Below are positions 27,478 through 35,315 of a stretch of 35,315 nucleotides of DNA, piece after piece. The notes under the pieces are model-generated. The model was not told where the DNA came from. It saw only the letters and a list, made by a program, of their open reading frames with translations, and searched no databases. Location of the stretch: contig JAPSGR010000020.1 of the NCBI GenBank assembly GCA_031177355.1, positions 1-35,315 of the forward strand, read 5' to 3'. The first letter of the stretch is position 1. Every line of letters begins with the position of its first letter. This stretch comes from Candidatus Nitrosocosmicus sp. (GTDB taxonomy: Archaea; Thermoproteota; Nitrososphaeria; Nitrososphaerales; Nitrososphaeraceae). The position numbers were made by a program, and so were the translations under genes.

Positions 27478-27867
27478 GTGCAAGATAAAGAGCAATTAGT
27501 AAAAGATTTCTATAATTCATTCAAAAAAAATAAAGATCAGGATTACCGTAGCTTTTGTCATGATAACATAGAATGGATAACAATGGATGGAATGCCAAAT
27601 GGTGGAAGGTACGTCGGATTGAAATCAGTATTTGAAGAATATTTTCCAAAGATGTTGTCAAATTTTGAAGAATTCCATGCCAATCCAACCGAGTTTCTAT
27701 GTATAGATGATAGAGTTATTGTTCTTGGAAGTTATCTAGGCCAAACAAAAATAAGAAGAAATTTTATTGTTCCTTTTTGCCATCTGTACACAATAAAAGA
27801 TGCCAAAATCTCTCAATTCAAACAATATACAGATACTCAAAAAATACATCAAGCCATCGGGGGCTAA
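27478..27867 (+). CDS. NTF2/SnoaL-like (ketosteroid-isomerase fold) protein, 129 aa
   Basis: The length, the N-terminal helix (LVKDFYNSFKKNKDQDYRSF), the HDNIEWITMDGMPNGGRYVG segment and the C-terminal strand ending DTQKIHQAI match the small alpha+beta-barrel SnoaL-like family. Members may be isomerases, hydrolases or simple ligand binders. Start is GTG 27478. The gene ends directly against the convergent cupin gene, with no base between the two stop codons. A degraded copy of its first third lies at 14796. Confidence 0.8.
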   Translation: MQDKEQLVKDFYNSFKKNKDQDYRSFCHDNIEWITMDGMPNGGRYVGLKSVFEEYFPKMLSNFEEFHANPTEFLCIDDRVIVLGSYLGQTKIRRNFIVPFCHLYTIKDAKISQFKQYTDTQKIHQAIGG

Positions 27868-28296
27868 TTAACTCCAATGTTTTGTGTCATCAAGAAAAAC
27901 CTGACCATACTTTTTTCCTATACTTGATTCTTCTTCGTATGAAATACGTCTCTTAACTAGTAATTCACTGACTTTGAAAAAATAAAACTCCAGTTCTGGA
28001 GGGCTGATTACAATAGCATGTCCACCTTTAGGACCTACCTCAAATCGATGTGGCGTTTCCTTTGGGACGAAGATTGTATCTCCAGACTTGCCTACTATCG
28101 ATTTTTCATTTAAAGTAAAGCGATAGTCTCCCTCAATTATGTAAAAAGTTTCTGAACCTTTTGGATGTGTATGTAATGCTGGGCCCAGGTTGGGTGGGTG
28201 AAATATATCTAAAACTGTGTATTTATGGTCTGTTTCAGAGCTAAGGACCTTTATAGTGAACTTTGCACCATGAAAATCAAATGGCTGATCCTTCAC
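27868..28296 (-). CDS. Single-domain cupin protein, 142 aa
   Basis: Cupin motif 1 is visible with metal ligands H42, H44 and E49 (LHTHPKGSETFYIIEGDY) and motif 2 with H83 (GDTIFVPKETPHRFEVG), so a metal-binding beta-barrel is intact. The C-terminal 50 residues add a helical tail. Such proteins include dioxygenases, isomerases and sensor domains; the substrate is unknown. Its stop abuts that of the NTF2-like gene, so the two transcripts must overlap at their 3' ends. Confidence 0.88.
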   Translation of the reverse strand: MKDQPFDFHGAKFTIKVLSSETDHKYTVLDIFHPPNLGPALHTHPKGSETFYIIEGDYRFTLNEKSIVGKSGDTIFVPKETPHRFEVGPKGGHAIVISPPELEFYFFKVSELLVKRRISYEEESSIGKKYGQVFLDDTKHWS

Positions 28297-28696
28297 TAAA
28301 GCACTTGGGATTCTGAGAATTTATTTGTTTCAATTCATTATGATTCTACCTTTGAAAAAATATATAATTGTCTTGAAATGACATATTGCCATTAAATTGT
28401 ATCAGGAGCTTATTTTTACTACAAACCTTATCCCGACTGTGGATGAATCATGTTACCATTATTGATATAATAAATTGGACTTTGTATTACGAATAATTAA
28501 TTTAATGAACCTCTTGCACATTAAGCTGCCTCTATTTTGTTAACGAGCTGTATCAAAATCTGACAATGTTTGCCGATTTTCATAGCAATAAGATGATGTT
28601 ATGAGCCTGTAAAAAGTAAAGAAAAAGCAAAAATATTGATTTAACAATGACCTTCATAATTCATTAATGAATTGGACAAATTCCTATAAAGATTAT
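28297..28696. other. Intergenic
   Basis: AT-rich; upstream of the cupin gene and downstream of the DHH gene. No gene or RNA is seen. Confidence 0.45.
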
Positions 28697-29692
28697 TCAT
28701 GCCAAAGCTGTCTGTATAGCTTTCAAAACATCTTGTATTCTTATTTTTCCAAATTCTTTATCTTCCTGGCCACTATTTGACTTTATGGTTCCAGCTGCTG
28801 CGTAACTGTGTCCTCCTCCATTCAATTTCTGTGCAACAAGATCACATCTTATTTCTGAGTCTGATCTTCTTCTAATACTTATTTTTCCATCAGGTGAAAA
28901 TAGAAATATAATATCCAAATCGTCATATCGTTTGAATATTATTTCTGATAGTATCCCTTTTGATAATACCCTTGGAGATTCAGTTATCCCTACTTTGTAA
29001 TTATAGACAAACGTTACCATAAGTGATTTCAATGCTTCTTTTATTGCTGATTCTTTTAGAGGAAGATATTTGCTTTCATATTCATCTTTTAATTCACTAT
29101 CCCATAAGATGCCTTTAGAAGCTTTATTGATTATTGATTGCAACTTTTTATAATAATCTGGAAATGTAAGGTAATATCTAACCATTTCTGGTAGAGGAGG
29201 CATATTATTTATCTCAGGTAATCTAAAGTCGGCTATGTGTGCAAATTTTGCCATTCTCATACAGGCAGTTCTTTTAATATTCAATACTTCACATACAAGT
29301 TCAGAAGCACATTTTTGTTCCTTTTCTTTTGCTAACACTACACTCGCAAAAGATTGTATTAGGTCTTTTATTTCGGGTCTCCAAATATGATGATCAATCC
29401 AAATCAAATTCCAGCCCTTGTTCTTTGCCATGGTTCCAGCAGTCTTTATGACAGACGCTTCTTCTTCATTGTCAATTGATAGATCACTTATTATTATTGT
29501 ACCTTGTTTTTTTGACTTTATAATATTGGTCTCTATTGTCTTTGCAATTTTGAGAATATTTTCAAGTCCATAATTGGTAAGGTAAACAAAAGTATCTGGA
29601 AAAGCATTTTTTAATATCGCACCACAGAATAACCCATCAATATCTTGTTGATGGGTAATAGATAAAATTCGTTCTTTCTTGGAATTTAGCAA
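28697..29692 (-). CDS. DHH-family phosphoesterase, 331 aa
   Basis: DHH/DHHA1 proteins hydrolyse phosphodiesters such as nano-RNA, cyclic dinucleotides or single-stranded DNA ends, using two Mn ions. Visible ligands: H14, D17 and D19 in HQQDIDG, D70 in ISDLS, and D100-H101-H102 in WIDHH. The C-terminal DHHA1 domain ends with GGGHSYAAAG (292-301), which holds the substrate. Length suits archaeal RecJ-like/NrnA-like enzymes. Start is ATG 29692. It is divergent from the zinc microprotein gene at 29822, so the 129 bases between them hold both promoters. The exact substrate cannot be told from sequence. Confidence 0.88.
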   Translation of the reverse strand: MLNSKKERILSITHQQDIDGLFCGAILKNAFPDTFVYLTNYGLENILKIAKTIETNIIKSKKQGTIIISDLSIDNEEEASVIKTAGTMAKNKGWNLIWIDHHIWRPEIKDLIQSFASVVLAKEKEQKCASELVCEVLNIKRTACMRMAKFAHIADFRLPEINNMPPLPEMVRYYLTFPDYYKKLQSIINKASKGILWDSELKDEYESKYLPLKESAIKEALKSLMVTFVYNYKVGITESPRVLSKGILSEIIFKRYDDLDIIFLFSPDGKISIRRRSDSEIRCDLVAQKLNGGGHSYAAAGTIKSNSGQEDKEFGKIRIQDVLKAIQTALA

Positions 29693-29821
29693 TTCTCTAC
29701 TCTTTTATTATTACAACATAATTTTTTAGCATATTATAAACTGTGATATATCGCACCCTGTTGCAAATCCATCATATCATTAATTTTTTATACAATTAAA
29801 ATCTATTTTACATCTGATCTA

Positions 29822-30049
29822 GTGGATATGAATGTACGAGAATGTTGTGATGGAATGAAAACTATGCTATCTGAAAATACCTTTGCGATATCAAACATTA
29901 GTCAAAAAGGGTGGTTAAAGGTGATAGAGCATGATGGGACTATGCATTTGGGTAAAGATCCAAAACTCCATAACTATGACATTACTCATTGTCCTTTTTG
30001 TGGACTTTTTATAGAAGCACAAGTAAATCCGTTTAGCAAATCAGATTGA
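29822..30049 (+). CDS. Small zinc-binding protein, 75 aa
   Basis: C8-C9 near the N-terminus and C57/C60 in ITHCPFCGLF suggest a zinc site; H56 is a further possible ligand. Between them lies a WLKVIEHDGTMHLGK strand pair, as in rubredoxin-like or treble-clef folds. GTG 29822 is favoured by a TATA-like TTTTATAC 28-35 bases upstream; ATG 29828 is the alternative. No family is recognised. One of several zinc microproteins in the window. Confidence 0.65.
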   Translation: MDMNVRECCDGMKTMLSENTFAISNISQKGWLKVIEHDGTMHLGKDPKLHNYDITHCPFCGLFIEAQVNPFSKSD

Positions 30050-30224
30050 TACCAAAAGCACTAAATTATTTTGGATTCTATTAAAGCATTACTGCATAAT
30101 CCCGGGCGAATATCTTTCTATTCAATGTTGCTTTCTTAACAAATTATACTAAAGTAGTTATCGTTTAATCAAAAATCCTAAAAAATGGTGAATAGGCGAT
30201 ATTATTTTTTTACTAACTTCTTGA

Positions 30225-30347
30225 TGGGTCCATTTCTCAATCCCGCAAAATACCCACTATAACATTACTGTGACTTTTCATTATTCGGATCAACTCCATA
30301 TCAATGGTCATGATCATAACGACCCAGTTCACATCCATTTATCCTAA
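30225..30347 (+). pseudogene. His-rich C-terminal remnant of a secreted protein
   Basis: After an in-frame TGA the frame reads WVHFSIPQNTHYNITVTFHY, then SDQLHINGHDHNDPVHIHLS and a TAA. Alternating hydrophobic and polar residues suggest a beta-strand followed by a histidine tail (HGHDHNDPVHIH-like) that could bind metal. There is no start codon. It sits 277 bases before the CHRD gene. The family is not recognised. Confidence 0.4.
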
Positions 30348-30596
30348 TCCTTGGACTTGTTCATGGTATCTTTACAAGATTTTGATGCCGTATCATATAT
30401 TCACTAATGATTAATGAGGGCGCCGGAGCGATAGATAATGTATCAAAAGCAAGTGCTAACTAATTTATTTAAATTTCTATAAACTCTATTGATATGGTCC
30501 TACAAGACATTTAATTTTTTATATAAAGTATAAAATTTTTTAAAATTCCTAATATTAATAGATTATTTTCATATGATTATACGTTGACAAAAACAT

Positions 30597-30606
30597 CTTA
30601 TATACA
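30597..30606 (+). promoter_or_regulatory. TATA box of CHRD gene
   Basis: CTTATATACA is 18-27 bases before the ATG at 30624, supporting that start over the TTG 12 bases earlier. Confidence 0.6.
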
Positions 30607-30623
30607 AGTGTTTGGTGAATTAT

Positions 30624-31136
30624 ATGATGAAAATCGGTAAAAGTTTAATGATTTTATTCGTGCTTTCAATGACAACAGCAATTGCTGGAGTTGCGGCAGT
30701 ATCAACAGGTGCAAATCCGCCTATTGTATTTGCAAACCATGAATTTGCAGCTAATCTTACAGGCCAAGAAGAAGTCCCACCAGTTGACACTCAAGCCGCA
30801 GGCCAAGCAATATTTGTCCCAATTCAACCAACAAATGAGACAATTGATTTCTATGTGAATGCTACAGGAATTCAAGCTGTAACACAGGCTCATATACATA
30901 GCGGTAGTCCTGGAGAAAATGGACCAATAGTAGTGACTCTATTTACATTGAACCCTGTTCAAAGTGGTGTTTCCATAAATGGTAGTATAGCTGCAAATAA
31001 CTTAGAAGGTCCAATGCAAGGAAAGACAGTGGCTGAATTAATAGATGCAATTAAGAGTAATACTACATATGTTAACGTTCATACCGAACAAAATCCAAAC
31101 GGAGAGATAAGAGGACAACTAGTAGACATACCATAA
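30624..31136 (+). CDS. Secreted CHRD-domain protein, 170 aa
   Basis: A signal peptide (MMKIGKSLMILFVLSMTTAI) precedes a single CHRD domain, a beta-barrel module first seen in chordin. Hallmarks are the N-terminal ANLTGQEEVPPVDTQAAGQA, the central HIHSGSPGENGPIVVTLF and the C-terminal YVNVHTEQNPNGEIRGQL. In microbes CHRD proteins are extracellular; a role in metal or surface binding is suspected but not shown. The HIH and NVHT histidines are family features. Start ATG 30624 (or 30627) fits the TATA box. A terminator-like repeat follows at 31153. Confidence 0.9.
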   Translation: MMKIGKSLMILFVLSMTTAIAGVAAVSTGANPPIVFANHEFAANLTGQEEVPPVDTQAAGQAIFVPIQPTNETIDFYVNATGIQAVTQAHIHSGSPGENGPIVVTLFTLNPVQSGVSINGSIAANNLEGPMQGKTVAELIDAIKSNTTYVNVHTEQNPNGEIRGQLVDIP

Positions 31137-31152
31137 TAAACCCTTAAGGAAT

Positions 31153-31190
31153 TCGTAATAACATCTACTTTTTTTCAATAATTATTACGA
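31153..31190 (+). terminator. Inverted repeat with T-run after CHRD gene
   Basis: TCGTAATAA (31153-31161) and TTATTACGA (31182-31190) are perfect 9-base complements around a loop containing seven T residues, 17 bases after the CHRD stop. Archaeal termination depends on T-runs, so this is a likely end point. Confidence 0.4.
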
Positions 31191-31703
31191 TCCTACTCTT
31201 TATTAAATCCACAATTATTATAAAGATCATGAATTGAGAGTTATTCTTTAATTTCAATTGTTTGTATTGGCAGAGTGTGTATTAATTTGTAAGTTTTACA
31301 GAATTTATGTTATTCTCGATCGTTACCAATAGCAATTTTAGCATCTCAAAAAGGTAGTTGATTAGAGCTATTGATAATATAGAAGAAAATAATCGTCAAA
31401 AAAAAAACACAAAGCGAAAAACTTTTATGAAACAAATCTATAATATCTTATTTTTCATATGTTTAAAAATTAAATATATCAGTATATTTTATAGTTATAT
31501 TCTTTATGATCAAGAATTTTGAATTACATAATCGTATCATAATCCTTTTGTCTTAAGAACTTGGCTCAATGGATGAAAAATCTCGCTAACTTTTGGTTAT
31601 TACAGCATAATAATTTGTTTGTTCTCCTTTGAGTCAATTAAAAGAATCATTTTATAATATATCTAAGAGAAAAGGTAACAATCCAAGACTTTTGATTCAG
31701 GGG
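31191..31703. other. Intergenic, nothing supportable
   Basis: AT-rich region between the CHRD gene and the convergent helicase gene. Several poly-A and poly-T runs are present; no protein-like frame is seen. Confidence 0.45.
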
Positions 31704-33575
31704 CTATCTAGAATGACCTTTGATTGCCTTAATAAACCACCTTGGTAACATATTTCCATTCTTTTTTATAAAATAACTAAAGGCCGAGTCTAAAACATAT
31801 GTTCTTGCCCAATCGTCTTTTGATCTAATTGACCTTCCATATGCTTGTATCAATCTTAAAGCTGTCTGCCAATAATACCATTCTTCATCAACTTCTCTTT
31901 TTGCGTTAGTCCATCTATCACTCTTATTTGGATATGGCACTTTAGTTATAATCTGAAATCTCGACAGGTCGTCCTTTAGATCAAGGCCTGTGTGAAGTGA
32001 TGGTGAAATAAGTACAGATGGTTTTGAAGTGGTAGTGTGCTGAGATATTATCTCATCTCTTTGTATTTCTGGGTCAGTAATTAAAAGCCTTCTTGCATTT
32101 TCGTTAGATAAGTTTTCTTTGATAAAATTAATCTGCTCATAGGACGTCGTATGGATTATGCCCTTGTCATTTTTGTGAGTAGACATTAAATTATCAACAG
32201 CAATGGATATTTTAGACATGATATCAATGGACTGTAACTTACTATAGTTAAGATAGGCTATATTTAGGGGATAAATAGCTCTATGTTCGATGGGAAAATC
32301 AGATTCTACTTGGATAAATTTTACATCATTTGGATCCAAACCAATACTTTTACAATATGTATTGTTATTTAGGATAGTAGCACTCATTATTAGGGCTTTG
32401 GTTCCCTTTTCAAAAACCGCATTACAATATGGTGAAATATCAAGTGGTTTTAGTTCCACTTTCTGCACTTTGTAATTATCTTTTTTAATATCTGAGACTA
32501 TCCAATTTTTTGGATTTGCAAGTATGCTATTTATAGTTCGAGTCAATCTTTCTGTATCTTTAATAGCATCAACCGCTAGCTCGTCACCCAGAGTTCTTTT
32601 CATATCTTTTGCTGTACTTTCAACGTTAGCATATTTTCTTGCTATGTCCTCATCACTTTCGAACAATTCAGTTGCAGAAATTATCCTCTTTTTGCGATCT
32701 TGGTTTTCTGACGAGCTCTTTCTTAACTTATAATATTCAAATTTGATATTTCTTTCCGTCTCTAATAAGGACACCACCGAATCATTGCCAATTGCAGATA
32801 ACATTTTGGCTTCAAGATCTATTAAGAAATCAATCCATCTTTCTATACTATAATATCCATAATCCACAAGATCAAAATTACCTAAATACCGTTTCCATCT
32901 ATTTTTAGATATTGACAATCCCCTAAATTTTACAATTTCTGTTTCTAAAAGATGTCCTTCATCCAATACTAAAAGTTCTCTTTTAGTGAGGCGCTTATTA
33001 TATGGTAAGAGTGCAAGAAAAATGGAATAATTAAATATAGAATGACTGGAGGCCATTGCGATATTTAATTGATCAAAATATTCACAGGGCTTCCACTGCT
33101 TTCGCATGCTTAGTTTACTTATTGGCAACCATTCAGAATATTGTTTTTGGTAATTTTGTTTGGTATCGACATCAATAAATATTTCTTCATATTTTGTTCT
33201 TTCATAAATTATTTTGTAGTCTTTTGCAAACGTCTTGTACTTACAACCATCCTCCTTAAAGGACTCATTAGTCATACAATGTCCATATTCAACTGTTGTA
33301 TGATAACATTCACTTGGATTAGATGCAGTGCACATTCCACATTGATATACTCCATTATCTACAAAGTCTTGTTTAAGTAAACAAGGAAAGTTACTTTTTC
33401 CCTTTACTGCCTTAACATAAGGAAAATCATTGGAATATTGAGTCTGCAAGTCTTTGGTAGATGTGCAAATATAACTTGAGCCTAAGCTTAAAGCAAGTGC
33501 AATCGCTACCGCACTTTTTCCAAATCCTGTTGGAGCTTCTAATATGACATACCTATAGCCAGAATTAAATGCCAT
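31704..33575 (-). CDS. XPD/Rad3-DinG-like (DEAD_2) superfamily 2 DNA helicase, 623 aa from first ATG
   Basis: An ATP-driven 5'-3' DNA helicase likely acting in repair. Walker A is APTGFGKS (14-21), Walker B is DEGH (205-208, with G in place of the usual A), and motif VI is QAYGRSIRS near residue 576. An iron-sulfur cluster domain is probable: C65, C79, C82 and C164 (in PCEYF) occupy the expected places; C90, C100 and C111 are extra. The C-terminus is complete. The Q-motif that precedes Walker A lies upstream of this ATG in the same frame but without a start codon (next entry), so this ATG is probably not the natural start. The gene may be frameshifted. Confidence 0.82.
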   Translation of the reverse strand: MAFNSGYRYVILEAPTGFGKSAVAIALALSLGSSYICTSTKDLQTQYSNDFPYVKAVKGKSNFPCLLKQDFVDNGVYQCGMCTASNPSECYHTTVEYGHCMTNESFKEDGCKYKTFAKDYKIIYERTKYEEIFIDVDTKQNYQKQYSEWLPISKLSMRKQWKPCEYFDQLNIAMASSHSIFNYSIFLALLPYNKRLTKRELLVLDEGHLLETEIVKFRGLSISKNRWKRYLGNFDLVDYGYYSIERWIDFLIDLEAKMLSAIGNDSVVSLLETERNIKFEYYKLRKSSSENQDRKKRIISATELFESDEDIARKYANVESTAKDMKRTLGDELAVDAIKDTERLTRTINSILANPKNWIVSDIKKDNYKVQKVELKPLDISPYCNAVFEKGTKALIMSATILNNNTYCKSIGLDPNDVKFIQVESDFPIEHRAIYPLNIAYLNYSKLQSIDIMSKISIAVDNLMSTHKNDKGIIHTTSYEQINFIKENLSNENARRLLITDPEIQRDEIISQHTTTSKPSVLISPSLHTGLDLKDDLSRFQIITKVPYPNKSDRWTNAKREVDEEWYYWQTALRLIQAYGRSIRSKDDWARTYVLDSAFSYFIKKNGNMLPRWFIKAIKGHSR

Positions 33576-33690
33576 GCGTATATCCTCTAATATCCTTTCC
33601 TGAGTCTCTCGTTTAATTAAAAATGGAAAATTGCTTATCAGGTCGGATTTCGTAAGTGATTGTGAGGGAAGGTTATTCAGATGAAGTCAT
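33576..33690 (-). other. Out-of-frame N-terminus of the helicase gene
   Basis: The helicase frame extends upstream of 33575 as NNLPSQSLTKSDLISNFPFL then IKRETQERILEDIR, a typical Q-motif region, to a TGA with no ATG, GTG or TTG. An ATG at 33690 in another frame reads MTSSE then TAA. Removing one base near 33676 would join it into MTSSDNLPSQSL. A TATA box lies 18-27 bases before 33690. This points to a +1 frameshift, either mutation, sequence error or recoding. Confidence 0.6.
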
Positions 33691-33707
33691 TTAATGTTAT
33701 CATTTCC

Positions 33708-33717
33708 ATATTATAAG
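33708..33717 (-). promoter_or_regulatory. TATA box of helicase gene
   Basis: Minus-strand CTTATAATAT lies 18-27 bases before the out-of-frame ATG at 33690 but more than 130 bases before the first in-frame ATG, supporting the upstream start. Confidence 0.5.
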
Positions 33718-34234
33718 TTTCCATTCTTTATTTACTCAATACCAAAGAAATTGGCAGTTTGAGACAGTTTAATTCAGAGGAATGTTTTGTCAAAGGTCTT
33801 TTTATGCATGACTTTGTGTGTTGGAATAATTAAATCCACATCATCACCTAATTAATTTATATCAATCCATATATTTACAAAAACATTTGATCTTCAGATT
33901 GAATAAATGCCACATAGGTTTTAATAATACAATGCTTTAGGCCAATATCTAAGATGATAATACTTTAACGATTTAAAGCCGTTGGAGATATCATTCCTGG
34001 TTTATGAGGAATGGCGTAATATGACAGTCTTATTTATAGTATAACGAATTTAATATTCAATGTTCGTTACATCTCATTACATCGATTGTACTGCTATCAT
34101 TAGTCAGTGAACGATGTCGATAAGATATATCTATGCCGAAGAAACCTTGATTTTTTCCCCATATCAATATTCATTATTTCTTGATATCGATGATCTGGTT
34201 CAAAAGACAAAAAATATGGAGCATCTACTATAGT
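33718..34234. other. Intergenic
   Basis: No supportable gene. A plus-strand stretch ending at about 33827 is open for some 35 codons, but has no start or family resemblance. Confidence 0.4.
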
Positions 34235-34477
34235 CTAATCTTCTGTTTTTATGAATGGATCAATTTTTTGCTCCGCTGAAAATTTATTATCTGTGTTGCT
34301 AGGATCTTTCTGTTTATGGGCATGTTTAATGTGATCTTCTAGTTCAATGTTGTTGCGTGCAATTAAACCGCATATATTGCATCTTTCTCCACCGCTCTGT
34401 TCTCTATATTCTGAATCTATTTTAGATGAAAGTCCTTGCTCTTTTGTTGGTAAATTTGATCCTGGATCTGACCCCAT
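34235..34477 (-). CDS. C2H2 zinc-finger protein, 80 aa
   Basis: A single classical C2H2 finger is visible: C33 and C36 in CNIC, then H49 and H54 (or H52) in DHIKHAH, spaced C-x2-C-x12-H-x4-H. The flanks (residues 1-30 and 55-80) are polar and probably disordered. C2H2 fingers are uncommon in bacteria but recur in Nitrososphaeria as small proteins of unknown role, possibly DNA-binding regulators. A TATA-like TTTAATATTC lies 21-30 bases upstream of ATG 34477. The gene stands between a helicase and a nuclease gene. Confidence 0.82.
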   Translation of the reverse strand: MGSDPGSNLPTKEQGLSSKIDSEYREQSGGERCNICGLIARNNIELEDHIKHAHKQKDPSNTDNKFSAEQKIDPFIKTED

Positions 34478-34745
34478 GTCTAAAAGTATCGTAGTCTGAA
34501 TATTAAACCCTTTTTTAATAGTTGTGGTACATTCTACAATATGATTCGCTTAGACTTTTAGGACATTATCCACACAATAAGAGATTTTATATCTCTTAAT
34601 ATATTGTTAATAGATTTTGTAGAAAAATTACATTCAATTTTAAAGTATATACATAGTCCTATAACGATGAAAAATATGTGTCTAGCTTTTAAAAAGCATA
34701 ATTAAAAATAGTTTTACATTAGTCTATACTATAAGATATTTTATA

Positions 34746-35315
34746 GTGACGATAACTATACGCCAGGACAATGAATTTACGGAATTGTTAAAGAAATCTC
34801 TTAAATTAAGATATGAAAATAGGAGAAGAGATGAAAAAGAGGTACATGTTTCAGATATATTGCCCTCTGGCTGTCTAAGAAAACAATACTATGGACGTAA
34901 ATTTCCCGATTTTGAACCTATTTCAGAAGAATCGATGCATCATTTCATAAGAGGAGAAGCCAGTGAATTCGTAATAACAAATTTGGCTAACATGGGAGTA
35001 TCACAAGCAGACTTAGAATTTGATGGTTTGATAGCTCATCCGGATATCCTAGACAAAGAGGTTATTATAGAATTGAAGGATACTCAAAGTAATCAAAGAT
35101 TGGATATAACCGATTACAGATTTAGATCATATCTTAGACAATTGTTATATTACTTAACCATTACAGGAATTGAAAAAGGGATCATATCAATAAGATATAG
35201 CAACAGTGAAATGAGATATATCAGGTCGGATGATAAAGGTGACTACTTCTTTAAGCCTTTTGATGGTAAAGGTCCTAGGATTGAAAGTTGGTCTATCCTT
35301 TTACCTAAAGATGAT
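34746..35315 (+). CDS. Cas4-like PD-(D/E)XK nuclease, C-terminus cut by window edge
   Basis: From GTG 34746, 190 residues are visible. The order matches Cas4/RecB-type nucleases: HVSDILPSGCLRKQYYG (34-50) with C43 as the possible first cluster cysteine, RGEASE with E71, the catalytic D93 in EFDGLIAHPD, E109 and K111 in IIELKDT, and QLLYYL with Q132. Later cysteines of a Cas4 iron-sulfur cluster would lie beyond the window. No cas genes or repeats are visible, so this is more likely a DNA-repair nuclease than a CRISPR adaptation factor. GTG is the only acceptable start before the conserved region; a TATA-like CTATACTATA lies 13-22 bases upstream, rather close. Confidence 0.8.
   Translation, partial: MTITIRQDNEFTELLKKSLKLRYENRRRDEKEVHVSDILPSGCLRKQYYGRKFPDFEPISEESMHHFIRGEASEFVITNLANMGVSQADLEFDGLIAHPDILDKEVIIELKDTQSNQRLDITDYRFRSYLRQLLYYLTITGIEKGIISIRYSNSEMRYIRSDDKGDYFFKPFDGKGPRIESWSILLPKDD

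Noticed and set aside
34746-35315. CRISPR adaptation nuclease Cas4
   Set aside because: No cas genes or repeat arrays in the window; only the nuclease fold is supported.

Overview
The window looks like the chromosome of an ammonia-oxidizing archaeon of the Nitrososphaeria (Thaumarchaeota), most like the Nitrosocosmicus/Nitrososphaera group. The evidence is a TFIIB-type transcription factor (1-478), TATA-like boxes about 20-30 bases before start codons with few Shine-Dalgarno sites, an XPD/Rad3-type helicase, a thaumarchaeal-style multicopper oxidase, an F420-type oxidoreductase, many zinc microproteins and a base composition of roughly one third G+C. The genus is inference; no rRNA or tRNA gene was found to fix it.

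Layout. 1-5.4 kb: partial TFB, a small hypothetical gene, an M23-type peptidase and a phasin-like coiled-coil protein, separated by long AT-rich stretches with gene remnants. 5.4-8.3 kb: two related small membrane proteins, a hypothetical gene and a zinc microprotein. 8.7-14.6 kb: a metabolic stretch with an F420-dependent (Fgd-like) oxidoreductase, a zinc microprotein, glutamate dehydrogenase, a two-domain multicopper oxidase and a bile-acid/sodium-symporter-family transporter. 14.6-19.9 kb: two pseudogenes, a Rieske/flavodoxin-like fusion oxidoreductase, a G+C-rich possible structured RNA, another pseudogene, a zinc microprotein with a real Shine-Dalgarno site, and a stand-alone receiver-domain regulator. 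19.9-27 kb: an SDR dehydrogenase, a 706-residue DUF4185-like protein, a decayed secreted protein, a SAM methyltransferase and a decayed GNAT acetyltransferase. 27.4-31.1 kb: an NTF2/SnoaL-like protein abutting a convergent cupin, a DHH phosphoesterase, a zinc microprotein and a secreted CHRD protein. 31.7-35.3 kb: a DEAD_2/XPD-like helicase whose N-terminus is frameshifted, a C2H2 zinc-finger protein and a truncated Cas4-like PD-(D/E)XK nuclease.

Nearly every gene stands alone with its own promoter; I see no long operon. Intact genes cover only about half of the window. Much of the rest holds broken genes, recognisable by hand translation as protein-like frames interrupted by stops and frameshifts. 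The main themes are (i) redox and nitrogen metabolism (GDH, multicopper oxidase, Rieske-flavin fusion, F420 enzyme, SDR), (ii) many very small zinc-binding proteins, and (iii) heavy gene decay. No transposase, integrase, CRISPR array or complete defence locus is visible. The best candidates for something undescribed are the Rieske-flavin fusion, the zinc microproteins, the candidate RNA near 17.2 kb, and the helicase start region.
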